Shown piece by piece: positions 36,430 through 45,507 of a stretch of 64,000 nt of DNA. The stretch comes from Chryseobacterium herbae (GTDB lineage: Bacteria > Bacteroidota > Bacteroidia > Flavobacteriales > Weeksellaceae): assembly GCF_025154075.1 (NCBI RefSeq), contig NZ_JAOAMU010000002.1:124001-188000 (forward strand), read 5' to 3'. Every line of letters begins with the position of its first letter. The first letter of the stretch is position 1. Below the pieces are notes generated by a model. It was not told the DNA's origin. It worked only from the letters and a program-made list of their open reading frames with translations, and searched no databases. Made by a program: the position numbers and the translations under genes.

Positions 36430-37479
36430 TTATTTTGCAGAAGGATTGATCATCACAGAAGATTTTGAGATGCTTTTCATAGACTGTGACTGTTTTCCGT
36501 CTGAAATAGTCTCGGTCTGTGTTGTTTTTACATCAATATTCTGGTTCGAGATCCATCCTGTGCTTTGGTCAAACTTAATCACACCGTTCTGAGCAAGCTC
36601 GCTGCTAAGGCTGTGCGTGATAGGTCCCTGCGTTTTCTTTTCTGTTTTCTTAGGAATTCCTCCTGTTACAGAAATTTCTGCAGTTCCGTTTCCTACACTT
36701 TTCAGAATATAGTTTGAAGTTACCTTCATGGTTCCGCTTGCATCTGCATTTTCAGTAGTGGTCCATTTTTCTCCGATTTTTGCTCCCTTTTTAGGGATAA
36801 TCGTTAAGTTTTTAGCAAGTTGCTCCTTCAGTATTTTTTCGTTGAAAGTTTCCTTAAGACTGGCTACAACACTTGCCTTTTGGTTGGCATCTTTAATAAG
36901 AGTTCCTACCGCAGTGGTCACTTTGGTATAAACTGCATCAAAACCTGTAATGGAGATCACATTTCCTTTCGTGTCCATTTTCATGTTAAGCTTGTTACCC
37001 GTAAGTGCTCTGTTGATATTCCAGATCATTTTCAGATCGTCTTCCTTAGGAATAGCCTGCTTGGTATCTACGATTACCGTTTTACCCTGTGCACTTTGTG
37101 AATTTCTTTTAGCTACAAGATTAAGTGTCATGTCATATACATTTCCCTTGATATCATTTACCGTGAAATTCATTTCGTCTGTAGACTCACTGGTTGCCGT
37201 GATTGATTTTCCCTGAGGATCTTCCATCGTTTTTACGTCTCTCTGGTAAGTCGTAAGAGGATAAGTCTTCCCTTTTTCCAGTTTGAACGTCTGAGTGAAA
37301 ACTCCCGCAGAATCTTTGATCGCCGGGTTTTCCGCCACTTTAGCTACAGAATCGGCAGGAACTTCTATCGTAACTGTTTTTCCTGTTTTAGGATCTACTT
37401 TAGTGATGGTTGCCGTTTCTTTTTTACAAGATACAAGAGCTATAGATGAGATAAGCATTAATGCTGCTACGTTTTTCAT
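36430..37479 (-). CDS. Lipoprotein, DUF6263-like
   Basis: 349 residues from the ATG at 37479, with lipobox ALVSC (Cys18). After a short acidic/Thr-rich linker come long beta-rich stretches (FKLEKGKTYPLTTYQ, WNINRALTGNKLNMKMD), ending KSISKSSVMINPSAK. It looks like the DUF6263 group of Bacteroidetes lipoproteins. Its role is unknown. The longer frame from 37542 is rejected because it precedes the signal peptide. Confidence 0.75.
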   Translation of the reverse strand: MKNVAALMLISSIALVSCKKETATITKVDPKTGKTVTIEVPADSVAKVAENPAIKDSAGVFTQTFKLEKGKTYPLTTYQRDVKTMEDPQGKSITATSESTDEMNFTVNDIKGNVYDMTLNLVAKRNSQSAQGKTVIVDTKQAIPKEDDLKMIWNINRALTGNKLNMKMDTKGNVISITGFDAVYTKVTTAVGTLIKDANQKASVVASLKETFNEKILKEQLAKNLTIIPKKGAKIGEKWTTTENADASGTMKVTSNYILKSVGNGTAEISVTGGIPKKTEKKTQGPITHSLSSELAQNGVIKFDQSTGWISNQNIDVKTTQTETISDGKQSQSMKSISKSSVMINPSAK

Positions 37480-37577
37480 TTGAAATTTTTTAAGTTTAAA
37501 TTTTACTGATATTTCCGTTCTGTGTATCAATAACGATACCATAAAACATCATCATAAAACACTTCTGCCCCTACAGA

Positions 37578-38342
37578 TTACAGATTGGGAGCCGCTACGA
37601 TTTTCTGTCTTACCGCTTCATACAAAATCGCTCCGCATGCTACAGAAACGTTCAGTGACTGTGTTTTCCCTTCGATCGGAAGTTTTATTTTTTCGTCCGA
37701 ATGATGCATCACTTCCTTAGAAATTCCTGTTTCTTCATTCCCCATCACGATAGCACAAGGCTCCGTGAAATTCACATCATAGATCAGTTTCTGAGCCTTC
37801 TCAGTCGCTGCAAATACAGAAATACCGCTCTGCTGAAGGAAATCTACCGCATGGGCAAGATTCGGTTCCTTACAGATTTTGATATTGTAAAGTGCTCCTG
37901 CAGACGTTTTGATGGCGTCAGAGTTAATCGGTGCTCCCCCTTTTTCAGGAATAATAATGGCATCTACCCCAACACATTCTGCTGTTCTGCAAATCGCCCC
38001 GAAGTTTCTCACATCTGTAAGTCTGTCAAGGATTAAAAGGAAAGGTGTTTTTCCTTCCTCAAACAATTGCGGAACAATATTTTCCACTCTATGAAACGGA
38101 ACATCTGAAATAAAAGCAACTACACCCTGGTGATTTTTTCTTGTAAAACGGTTCAGTTTTTCAATCGGAACAAAGTTGGGACGAATTTTATGTTGGGCTA
38201 AAATAGTCTTTAGCTCAGCATAAATAGGACCCTGAAGTGCGTTCTGCACAAAGATCTTATCAATCGTTTTTCCCGCTTCAATAGCTTCTATTACAGGACG
38301 AAGTCCGAAAATGAAATCGTCTTTTTTGTTTTCGTTTGTCAA
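37578..38342 (-). CDS. rlmB: 23S rRNA (guanosine-2'-O)-methyltransferase RlmB
   Basis: 254-residue SPOUT (TrmH-type) methyltransferase. The N-terminal L30e-like substrate domain (FIFGLRPVIEAIEAG) precedes the catalytic domain. That domain has motif 1 RLTDVRNFGAICRTAE, motif 2 AIVMGNEETGIS and motif 3 LPIEGKTQSLNVSVACGAI, the knotted SAM site. It methylates G2251 in the peptidyl-transferase centre. It is in a minus-strand run with the lipoprotein gene 24 bases upstream. Confidence 0.93.
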   Translation of the reverse strand: MTNENKKDDFIFGLRPVIEAIEAGKTIDKIFVQNALQGPIYAELKTILAQHKIRPNFVPIEKLNRFTRKNHQGVVAFISDVPFHRVENIVPQLFEEGKTPFLLILDRLTDVRNFGAICRTAECVGVDAIIIPEKGGAPINSDAIKTSAGALYNIKICKEPNLAHAVDFLQQSGISVFAATEKAQKLIYDVNFTEPCAIVMGNEETGISKEVMHHSDEKIKLPIEGKTQSLNVSVACGAILYEAVRQKIVAAPNL

Positions 38343-38366
38343 AATTTATTTTTTCTGTTGTTAAAC

Positions 38367-38936
38367 TTAGTCAAGGCAGGGAGGTTCTTCTACTGTTTTG
38401 TACTTGCTTTCAAAGCCTGAATCTGTAGTCGTGATCTCCGTTAATTTTCTTACGTCATTATAAACACTCCATACTGCCTGGTTGTTATCCTTTATATCCA
38501 ATGTATAATTTACATTTTCCTGCCCTTTTTCTGCATTTTCTTCATGCAGTTCAAAAAGGTATGTACTTCCTTTTTTGGTAATATTTTTGATCTCAAAATA
38601 ATAAGCATCCTGCCCAATAATATGTTCCAGTGCATATTTTCCATCATGACTCAAAATTATCTTTTGATTTTGATAATCACATGGAATGTAGATGATGTAT
38701 CCTGAGTCTTTTTTGGTAAGCATTGTCCATTCTTTTGGAACAGATTTGAAAATGTCTTTCCAGTTTTCAGGGCTTTTTATTTCCGGCTGATGAACCTCTG
38801 CAACTGTATCAGCTGATGGCTTGGATAGGCTGTCAGCAGACTGCGTTTTTACCGTATCATTTTTAGGGGAACAGCTCACCATACTGATGATGAGTACTCC
38901 TAAAAGGAAAAGCTGTAAAGAGAAAATTTTCTTCAT
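38367..38936 (-). CDS. Lipoprotein of unknown function
   Basis: 189 residues from the ATG at 38936 (the codon before it is TTG). Lipobox SMVSC gives Cys22. A Ser/Asp-rich linker leads to a ~130-residue globular part (WTMLTKKDSGYIIYIPCDY, ALEHIIGQDAYYFEI). No family was recognised. It lies between the DinB-like gene (7-base gap) and rlmB, and is probably transcribed with them. Confidence 0.75.
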   Translation of the reverse strand: MKKIFSLQLFLLGVLIISMVSCSPKNDTVKTQSADSLSKPSADTVAEVHQPEIKSPENWKDIFKSVPKEWTMLTKKDSGYIIYIPCDYQNQKIILSHDGKYALEHIIGQDAYYFEIKNITKKGSTYLFELHEENAEKGQENVNYTLDIKDNNQAVWSVYNDVRKLTEITTTDSGFESKYKTVEEPPCLD

Positions 38937-38943
38937 CAAAATA

Positions 38944-39414
38944 CTAATATTTTTCGCCTAATATTGCTCTTTTCTGCGCCATGATATAGCCATAATGCAA
39001 GCTTTCATGCATATTGTTAAAGATGATTGCATCCTGAATACTTTTCAGATCCATTCCGAAACTTGTGGTGTACGGTGTGTAGTCTGAAAAGAAATCGCTG
39101 TCATAATCTTTCATCAAAATCTTTGAAGTTTCAGTGAGTAAAAACTCAAGGTCTTCCACTTCAGATTTTTGTACATTCAGGTTCGGAAGAGTTCCTTTTT
39201 TATAGGTTTCGATCCAATATTTATCAATTCTGAAGGGGTTTCCGCTCAGATAATAATGCAGCAGCTGCTGGGTAGCAACGGTGTGTGCAATATTCCAGTA
39301 CATATTGTTGTTGAAACCATCAGGAATCAACAGAAGATCTTCGTGTGAAGTGTTCTGTAAGATGCCTAAAAGGTTCTTTCTCACCTGTCTGTGTGCTTGA
39401 AAATGATAATTCAT
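38944..39414 (-). CDS. DinB-family protein
   Basis: 156 residues, a four-helix bundle of the DinB/YfiT kind. Probable metal-ligand His residues are in WNIAHTVATQQLLHYY and NNMHESLHYGYIM. The start at 39414 is fixed by an upstream promoter; the longer frame would start inside the -7 box. DinB-like proteins include thiol-dependent transferases; the substrate is unknown. Confidence 0.85.
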   Translation of the reverse strand: MNYHFQAHRQVRKNLLGILQNTSHEDLLLIPDGFNNNMYWNIAHTVATQQLLHYYLSGNPFRIDKYWIETYKKGTLPNLNVQKSEVEDLEFLLTETSKILMKDYDSDFFSDYTPYTTSFGMDLKSIQDAIIFNNMHESLHYGYIMAQKRAILGEKY

Positions 39415-39435
39415 TTTACAAATTTTTTTAATCAC

Positions 39436-39466
39436 CAAAAATAGTCTAATAAACTGGAAGTGACAA
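39436..39466 (-). promoter_or_regulatory. Promoter of the DinB-like/lipoprotein/rlmB run
   Basis: Minus strand: TTG (39464-39466), 20 bases, TATTTTTG (39436-39443). A full match to the flavobacterial promoter, 22 bases before the ATG. Confidence 0.8.
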
Positions 39467-39642
39467 TTTTTTGGTTAAAGGATTAAATTAAATGTTCTTA
39501 AATCGTGAAAAAAGATGTTATATGGGTTCCGAGTTTCGAGGTATGGGTTTGAGAGTCGGAGAGTTTTTAGGTTGTAGAGTTGAGTAGAAGTTTGATAGTG
39601 CCGGTTGGTTTAAACCTCGAACCAATAAACCCGCGTCCATAA

Positions 39643-39679
39643 ACAAAAAAAACTCCCTTGAAAAATATTCAAAGGAGTT
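39643..39679 (-). terminator. Rho-independent terminator of the PNGase F-like gene
   Basis: Minus-strand arms AACTCCTTTGAA and TTCAAGGGAGTT are followed by nine T, about 50 bases after the stop. Left of it (39520-39600) lies low-complexity GAGTTTCGAGG-type repeat text. Confidence 0.85.
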
Positions 39680-39725
39680 GATGTTGTTTCTCAGATTAGT
39701 AAATCTGAATATATTTTTAGCGTAC

Positions 39726-41060
39726 TTATTTTTTAATGATCTTATGTTTGAATGTTATTCCATCCTTTAGAACAATATTCAGCAAATAGACTCCTGCAGG
39801 ATACGTTGAAATATTAATTTTATTTTCTCCGCGGGTTTCGGCTAATTTTTTTCCTTCTATACTGAAAACACTTACCGAAGCTACATCCGACTTGGATCTT
39901 ATGTTCACAAAATCTGAAGTAGGATTGGGGTAGATGCTTACATCCACGGTCTTGATATCCTTTACATCCAGTACTGCACTGCTTTTGCCCTGCATGTAAA
40001 CAGATAAAAACACATCTCCCTGCTGTTGATTGAAAACAGCTGTCGGAATGGTATGCTTTAAAGTATGATTTCCTGCAGTTATGGTAGGCATAGTAAATCC
40101 TCTGATCGGAACTGAATTACCTGGACACCAGTTATTCCACGAAGTCCATTCTGCAAATGATTTCACCGCCGCCCCATATATTCCGTTACCCTGTGTATTG
40201 TATACTCTGAACGGTTCACAGGAAATTCCTCCGGGAGTATAAGTAAGCATTTGCACATCATCTATATAAGTGTAATTCTGTCTTCTTACATATTCTTCAC
40301 CACCTGTATTAGCACCATGAGGAGTGGATATCACGTAAAAACGTGCGTTGGTAACGGCACTCGGAAGGTTGAAATTAACAATTCTAACGGTTTCACCAGG
40401 AACATCCGTGTTGTTATAGTTATTGAGTGTCTTATACGTTAATATAGGAACAATAGAATTCTGGTCTGTGATGGTAGCGCCTGTATCTGTTGAGAAGAAC
40501 GTAAGATTTCCTGAGAAAACATCAATCCTCCCGGCGCATCCGGCAACCTGTGTCTGGGCCGCGTAAGGAACCCCGAAAACATCCAGTTCCATGTACATAT
40601 CATAAGTTGTACGTAATGTAGCATCATGAAATACATTGTACATATTGCTTAAATCATACGTATAAGGAACCTCATTAGGAGTACGGTTTTTACTCATAAA
40701 CGGGGTGATGTATCTGCCAACTTCAATTCTTTTTACATTCGCATCATTCATGGTATAGGTAGGCTGATTTTTTGGAACCATCGCTAAATAAACACTTCCC
40801 AAACGGTCATAGTTGTCACAAAGAGCTCCTATGCTCACCCTCATGGCAATTTTTGCTTTGAAAGAATTGAGTTCAGCATCTGTAAGTTTCCTTGCATATC
40901 TGGTGTTTCCCAGCCTGATAAGACCTGCAGGTACCGGATCGGATACCGTAGCAGCGTAACCGTCATAATAAACTGCATCTGAAATCAGATTCATCCGGTT
41001 GGTCTGTGATTGAAAAAGGCTCGCGAGAAAAAGGCTGGCAAAAAATAGCTTTTTATACAT
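39726..41060 (-). CDS. Secreted PNGase F-like glycoamidase with T9SS sorting domain
   Basis: 444 residues from the ATG at 41060. The signal peptide ends near FQSQ. The middle aligns by eye with flavobacterial PNGase F: CDNYDRLGSVYL (81-92; Asp85 matching catalytic D60 of CDEWDRY), EVGRYITPF (113-121), a Glu158 candidate for E118, GGEEYVRR with Glu256 for E206, and WNNWCPGNSVPIR (308-320). The C-terminal ~373-444 is a type A T9SS domain (VSIYPNPTSDF...PAGVYLLNI...KIIKK). It is predicted to release N-glycans outside the cell. The numbering of PNGase F is from memory. Confidence 0.82.
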   Translation of the reverse strand: MYKKLFFASLFLASLFQSQTNRMNLISDAVYYDGYAATVSDPVPAGLIRLGNTRYARKLTDAELNSFKAKIAMRVSIGALCDNYDRLGSVYLAMVPKNQPTYTMNDANVKRIEVGRYITPFMSKNRTPNEVPYTYDLSNMYNVFHDATLRTTYDMYMELDVFGVPYAAQTQVAGCAGRIDVFSGNLTFFSTDTGATITDQNSIVPILTYKTLNNYNNTDVPGETVRIVNFNLPSAVTNARFYVISTPHGANTGGEEYVRRQNYTYIDDVQMLTYTPGGISCEPFRVYNTQGNGIYGAAVKSFAEWTSWNNWCPGNSVPIRGFTMPTITAGNHTLKHTIPTAVFNQQQGDVFLSVYMQGKSSAVLDVKDIKTVDVSIYPNPTSDFVNIRSKSDVASVSVFSIEGKKLAETRGENKINISTYPAGVYLLNIVLKDGITFKHKIIKK

Positions 41061-41077
41061 ATGATTGGCATTTGTTA

Positions 41078-41085
41078 CAAATATA
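41078..41085 (-). promoter_or_regulatory. -7 promoter box of the PNGase F-like gene
   Basis: TATATTTG on the minus strand, a perfect TAnnTTTG, 17 bases before the ATG. The rest of the 280-base divergent region to 41340 shows no clear box for the opposite gene. Confidence 0.45.
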
Positions 41086-41340
41086 TTAAAATATCTATTT
41101 AAAGTTGTTTTCTGATTGATTAATTTTAAAATATACATTGCTTTTTTATTAATTGTGTAAATAGGTTGCAAATGATGGTGAATGGTTTTTATGAAATAAA
41201 CAAAATGAATTATTTTTATACATCAATTAATTGACAATGGTTTAAATAATTCACTCAACAGGTTAAATGATCAGATTTATTATAAATATCAAAACTTTAT
41301 TATTAAATTAGCAACATTGTTATTGATGACTTTATTAATT

Positions 41341-42636
41341 ATGAAAAGAATTTTACTTTTATCTTTGTTATTGATAGTTTCACTGTCTAACGCTCAAATC
41401 AATTTAAATATCACAAGCACCAATGTCGGAACTGCACCTATAAGCAGTTTTTTTTCCTATTCATATGTTCAGCAGATCTATCCTAAACAGGAGTTGAATG
41501 CTACAGCGGCAGGAGATATTACAGGTCTTACCTTTTATGTGGATCCGTCAGCTACAATCAATGATTCATCGGACTGGACCGTTTATGTCGGACATACTGC
41601 AAAAACAGCATTTACTTCCGGTACAGACTGGATTCCGGCGGCACAGCTGACCCAGGTTTTTACAGGGACTGTGACCAAAGCTAATAATAAAGTAGAAGTG
41701 ACTTTTACTACACCATTTGCCTATAATAACACGGATAATTTAGTGATCGCTGCCAGGGAAAATTCTCAGAGTATCGATATCAATAATTTTGACGAAGCTT
41801 TCCGTGTGTATCCTCATATTCCGTCTTCTACTCTTTATTACAAGGGAGACCGTGCGGTAGTTGATCCTGCAACGCCACCGGGAGGAATAAGAGCAGATTA
41901 CAAGTCTGCAGTTACCATTTCAGGATTAACGCCTAAGCCGGGGCCTTCGTGTCCTTTTGTGAATTACCCCACAAACGATACTCAGTTTGTATCTCTACTT
42001 CCTAATATCAGATGGCTGGCAGTTGTCGGAGCGGATTCCTATAAAATTTCACTGGGAACTACGCCTGGTGGGACAGATATTATTAATCAGCAGTCTGTGA
42101 CAGGGGTTAATTTTACTCTATTAACGGCCCTTAACCGAGATACAAACTACTATTTAAAAGTGATTGCAGTTTCAGCCGGCCTTGAGTCTTTAGGCTGTGC
42201 GGATATTGCATTTAAAACCATTCCTCCGATCCCTGCCAACGATGCCTGTTCAGGAGCTTTAGCAGCATCTGTTTTCCCTTATGAATACACGCAGAATGAT
42301 GCAGTATCTGCCACTAATAACAATGGATTCATCACATCATGTACCGATGCAATGAATGACGGAACGTGGTTCAGATTTACAGGAGACGGTGGTCAGTTTA
42401 AGGTGGGAATAACAATGCCTGTGGGCAGTGCTTATGATCCGCAGATGGATATTTATAGCGGTACATGCAGTGGATTAACATGTGTAAAAGCAGTAGATGC
42501 CGGCGGTGGCGGTGCTGCGGAAACGTATACTTTCACCACTACGGCGGGAACTGAATATTTTATCAATGTCGGAGCTTATGAAGAAACAGTTGATATGCCG
42601 GAAAATGTATTTACCATTAAGATCATTAAACTTTAA
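41341..42636 (+). CDS. Secreted multi-domain protein of unknown function
   Basis: 431 residues from the ATG at 41341, with signal peptide MKRILLLSLLLIVSLSNAQ. The N-terminal ~25-190 is a beta domain common in Bacteroidetes surface proteins (YPKQELNATAAGDITGLTFY). Then comes a fibronectin-like unit (about 205-295; ADSYKISLGTTPGG, DTNYYLKVIA). The C-terminal domain has PANDACSGALAASVFPYEYT and DPQMDIYSGTCSGLTCVKAV. No T9SS C-terminal domain is visible, so its final location is unclear. It is divergent from the PNGase F-like gene and may share its control. Confidence 0.75.
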   Translation: MKRILLLSLLLIVSLSNAQINLNITSTNVGTAPISSFFSYSYVQQIYPKQELNATAAGDITGLTFYVDPSATINDSSDWTVYVGHTAKTAFTSGTDWIPAAQLTQVFTGTVTKANNKVEVTFTTPFAYNNTDNLVIAARENSQSIDINNFDEAFRVYPHIPSSTLYYKGDRAVVDPATPPGGIRADYKSAVTISGLTPKPGPSCPFVNYPTNDTQFVSLLPNIRWLAVVGADSYKISLGTTPGGTDIINQQSVTGVNFTLLTALNRDTNYYLKVIAVSAGLESLGCADIAFKTIPPIPANDACSGALAASVFPYEYTQNDAVSATNNNGFITSCTDAMNDGTWFRFTGDGGQFKVGITMPVGSAYDPQMDIYSGTCSGLTCVKAVDAGGGGAAETYTFTTTAGTEYFINVGAYEETVDMPENVFTIKIIKL

Positions 42637-42639
42637 TAG

Positions 42640-42835
42640 AGGTGAATGATCAATGATGAATAGTGAATGGTCAATAGTGAATTTTTACCAGTAGTGAATC
42701 TTCACCATTCACGATTGACTTGCGAAGCAAAATTGACCATTGACATGAAAATATCGTGAATAGTGAATTGTCAATAGTGAATCTTTAGAGATAACCATTC
42801 ACCATTGACTTGCGAAGCAAAATTGCCCTTTCACA
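42640..42835. repeat. Two more copies of the family A hairpin repeat
   Basis: Cores ATTGACTTGCGAAGCAAAAT at 42714 and 42804 are preceded by GTGAATGGTCAATAGTGAAT-type text, matching the pair at 3.5-3.7 kb. They lie directly after the secreted-protein gene. Confidence 0.75.
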
Positions 42836-42883
42836 TACAAAATTCTTCATTTAACACTCTGTTTTATAAGAAAATATTACCGT

Positions 42884-42922
42884 AACTTTCACTGTATGAA
42901 TTGATTTTATACAGTGAAAGTT
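42884..42922. promoter_or_regulatory. Perfect 14-bp inverted repeat upstream of the MoxR-Bat operon
   Basis: AACTTTCACTGTAT (42884-42897) and ATACAGTGAAAGTT (42909-42922) flank an 11-base loop, 129 bases before the moxR-like start. No T-run follows, so an operator or an RNA hairpin fits better than a terminator. Confidence 0.5.
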
Positions 42923-43050
42923 GTTGTATATGGGTCTTATTGCTGTATAAATCCCGGAATATTTAACAAACTTTAACTCAAAAATGGCATTCATTATGTT
43001 GATTAATGCCAGTATTTATCAGAAATTTACCACCTATTTTAATTAAAGCT

Positions 43051-44055
43051 ATGTCAGATACATATCAAGCCGAAGATATCCGCCAGTTGACGGAAAAAGT
43101 AAAAGAAAAAAACTACTTATTTTCTCTTCTGAGACAGGAAATCAACAAAGTGATTATTGGACAGGAATACATGATAGATCGCCTATTGGTGGGTCTTCTG
43201 GGGAATGGTCACGTTCTTTTGGAAGGGGTTCCCGGACTGGCAAAAACCCTAGCCATAAAAACCCTGGCAGAAGCTGTTCACGGTGAATTTTCAAGGATAC
43301 AGTTTACTCCCGATCTACTTCCGGCCGATGTGGTGGGAACCATGATCTTCAATATCAAAGACAATGATTTTTCCATAAAAAAAGGTCCTGTTTTCGCAAA
43401 TTTTGTACTGGCAGATGAGATCAACCGTGCGCCGGCAAAAGTTCAGTCGGCACTGCTGGAAGTGATGCAGGAAAAACAGGTGACCATTGGTGATGAAACG
43501 ATGAAACTTCCTAAGCCGTTTCTGGTACTGGCTACTCAGAACCCGATTGATCAGGAAGGAACTTATCTGCTTCCAGAAGCTCAGAGTGACCGTTTTATGC
43601 TAAAATGTAAGATCGATTATCCTAATTTTGAAGACGAAAGAACCGTGATGAGAATGGTTTCAACCTCTCACCAGCCTGTTGTCAAGCCTGTGATCTCATT
43701 ACAGGATATAGTAGATGCTAAAGAACTGATCAATCAGATTTATCTGGATGAAAAGATCGAAAAATATATTCTGGATATGGTTTTTGCAACCCGTTATCCT
43801 GAAAACTACGGACTTTCCGAACTTAAAAACTATATCGGATTCGGAGCTTCTCCAAGAGCATCCATCAACTTAGCGATTGCATCCAGAACCTATGCATTCC
43901 TAAAGGGGAGAGCTTTTGTTATTCCTGAAGATGTGAAAGCATTGGCACAGGATGTATTAAGACACAGAATTGGTCTTACGTTCGAAGCGGAGGCGGAAGA
44001 AATTACGTCGGAAGAGATCGTCAGCAGAATACTGGCTAAAATTCAGGCGCCGTAA
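43051..44055 (+). CDS. MoxR-family AAA+ ATPase
   Basis: 334 residues from the ATG at 43051 (the frame opens at 43006, but the family start is here). Walker A is GVPGLAKT, Walker B is LADEINRAP, and ATQNPIDQEGTYLLPEAQ is the family sensor block. MoxR ATPases act with DUF58 and VWA proteins as chaperones or in metal-centre assembly. It is the first gene of a tightly packed operon ending with batD. The start of the next gene overlaps its stop (TAATG). Confidence 0.93.
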   Translation: MSDTYQAEDIRQLTEKVKEKNYLFSLLRQEINKVIIGQEYMIDRLLVGLLGNGHVLLEGVPGLAKTLAIKTLAEAVHGEFSRIQFTPDLLPADVVGTMIFNIKDNDFSIKKGPVFANFVLADEINRAPAKVQSALLEVMQEKQVTIGDETMKLPKPFLVLATQNPIDQEGTYLLPEAQSDRFMLKCKIDYPNFEDERTVMRMVSTSHQPVVKPVISLQDIVDAKELINQIYLDEKIEKYILDMVFATRYPENYGLSELKNYIGFGASPRASINLAIASRTYAFLKGRAFVIPEDVKALAQDVLRHRIGLTFEAEAEEITSEEIVSRILAKIQAP

Positions 44056-44513
44056 TGAGTGAAGTTGTTATCAGAAAAGCGATTCAGGAAGATTGTGGTC
44101 CCATGCTGGAGCTGATCCGTGAACTGGCAGAATATGAAAAAGCACTTCATGAAGTGACTTTAACTTTAGATGAATTTATCGAGGATGGCTTCGGAAAATC
44201 TCCGGTTTGGGGAGCTTTCGTTGCTGAACTCAATAATGAAATTGTTGGAATCTCGCTTTATTACGACAGATTTTCAACCTGGAAAGGAAGAAGACTGTAC
44301 CTTGAAGATCTGGTAGTGACTGAAAAAATGAGAGGAAAACAGATCGGAAAACTTTTGTTTGATGCCACTTTGGAATACGGAAAATCAAACCAATACAGCG
44401 GAATGGTTTTTCAGGTATTGAACTGGAACGAACCAGCCATTAATTTTTATAAAAAATACAGTCCGAAATTTGACAATGAATGGCTTAATGTTTCGATTGA
44501 ACTGAAGGATTAG
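44055..44513 (+). CDS. GNAT-family N-acetyltransferase
   Basis: 152 residues. The N-terminal IRKAIQEDCGPMLELIRELA is a typical GNAT start, and the acetyl-CoA loop reads VTEKMRGKQIGKLLFDA (Q/RxxGxG/A type). It is close to the diamine/spermidine acetyltransferase (SAT-like) branch, judging by LAEYEKALHEV and YYDRFSTWKGRRLYLEDLVV. It is coupled to moxR but not a usual member of Bat operons. Confidence 0.88.
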   Translation: MSEVVIRKAIQEDCGPMLELIRELAEYEKALHEVTLTLDEFIEDGFGKSPVWGAFVAELNNEIVGISLYYDRFSTWKGRRLYLEDLVVTEKMRGKQIGKLLFDATLEYGKSNQYSGMVFQVLNWNEPAINFYKKYSPKFDNEWLNVSIELKD

Positions 44514-44620
44514 AAGAAGGGAAGCTAGAAGCTAGAAGAATGAAGATGGAAGCGCGGCACAAACCACGTAACCCGAATCCCAAAAACCCGAAACTCGAAA
44601 CTCGAAACCGCCCCCACATT

Positions 44621-45484
44621 ATGGAAATAAAAGATATTGTAAAAAAAGTAAAGCAGATAGAAATCCGTACCCGAAAGAAGACGGAAGCTTCGCTTATGGG
44701 ACAGTATCACAGTGCTTTTAAAGGCCAAGGAATGACTTTCTCGGAAGTACGTCCTTATCAGTTTGGAGACGAAATCAGAAGAATCGACTGGAACAAAACG
44801 GCCAGATTCCGTGAGCCTTTCGTTAAAGTAATGGAAGAGGAAAGAGAGCTTACCATGATGATCGTGGTAGATATTTCCGCTTCTATGGACTATGGAACCA
44901 AAAACCAGTTGAAAAGGGAGTATGTAGCTGAAATTGCTGCCAGCCTTGGATTTTCGGCGGCCGGAAACAATGATAAAGTAGGACTGATTCTGTTTGCTGA
45001 TAAAGTATATAAAGTGATTCCGCCACAGAAAGGCAGAAAACATATTCTTTCGATCATCAGTAATATTCTGACGGCAGATTATGTGCCTGCTGTATCAAAG
45101 ATTGATAAAGCGATGGAATATATGATGGGGATTTTCAAAAGGAAATCTCTGGTTTTTCTGTTCTCAGATTTTGAAGATACGTATGACTCTAAAATGTTGA
45201 GAGTAGCATCCAAGAAGCATCAGCTGCTCGGGATGAGGATTTTTGACGAAAAAGATAACGAAATTCCAGATGTTGGTTATGTCCTTCTGCATGATGCCGA
45301 AACCGGAAAAGAAGTTTGGGCCAATACGTCCAGCGCAAGGTGGAGGTATACTTTTGCCGAAGCCCAGAAACAAAAAGTCCGGGCTTTGGAAGAAGATTTT
45401 GCTAATAGTTCGGCCAGTTTTATGAATATGAGCACCGGTGCTGATTATTCTAAAATGCTGTATAATTATTTCCAGAAGAAGTAA
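44621..45484 (+). CDS. DUF58-domain protein of the Bat operon
   Basis: 287 residues from the ATG at 44621. An in-frame ATG at 44540 would translate low-complexity repeat DNA (an Arg/Asn/Pro/Lys-rich leader) and is rejected. The protein has GQYHSAFKGQGMTFSEVRPY and the DUF58 signature DEIRRIDWNKTAR. A VWA-like metal site follows (VVDISASMDYG, DxSxS). DUF58 proteins are the usual partners of MoxR ATPases. Confidence 0.9.
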   Translation: MEIKDIVKKVKQIEIRTRKKTEASLMGQYHSAFKGQGMTFSEVRPYQFGDEIRRIDWNKTARFREPFVKVMEEERELTMMIVVDISASMDYGTKNQLKREYVAEIAASLGFSAAGNNDKVGLILFADKVYKVIPPQKGRKHILSIISNILTADYVPAVSKIDKAMEYMMGIFKRKSLVFLFSDFEDTYDSKMLRVASKKHQLLGMRIFDEKDNEIPDVGYVLLHDAETGKEVWANTSSARWRYTFAEAQKQKVRALEEDFANSSASFMNMSTGADYSKMLYNYFQKK

Positions 45485-45507
45485 TTTTAATAACAAACTT
45501 TCTGCTA

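Noticed and set aside
44540..44620. N-terminal extension of the DUF58 protein from the ATG at 44540
   Set aside because: The extension translates dispersed low-complexity DNA; the conserved protein begins at 44621.
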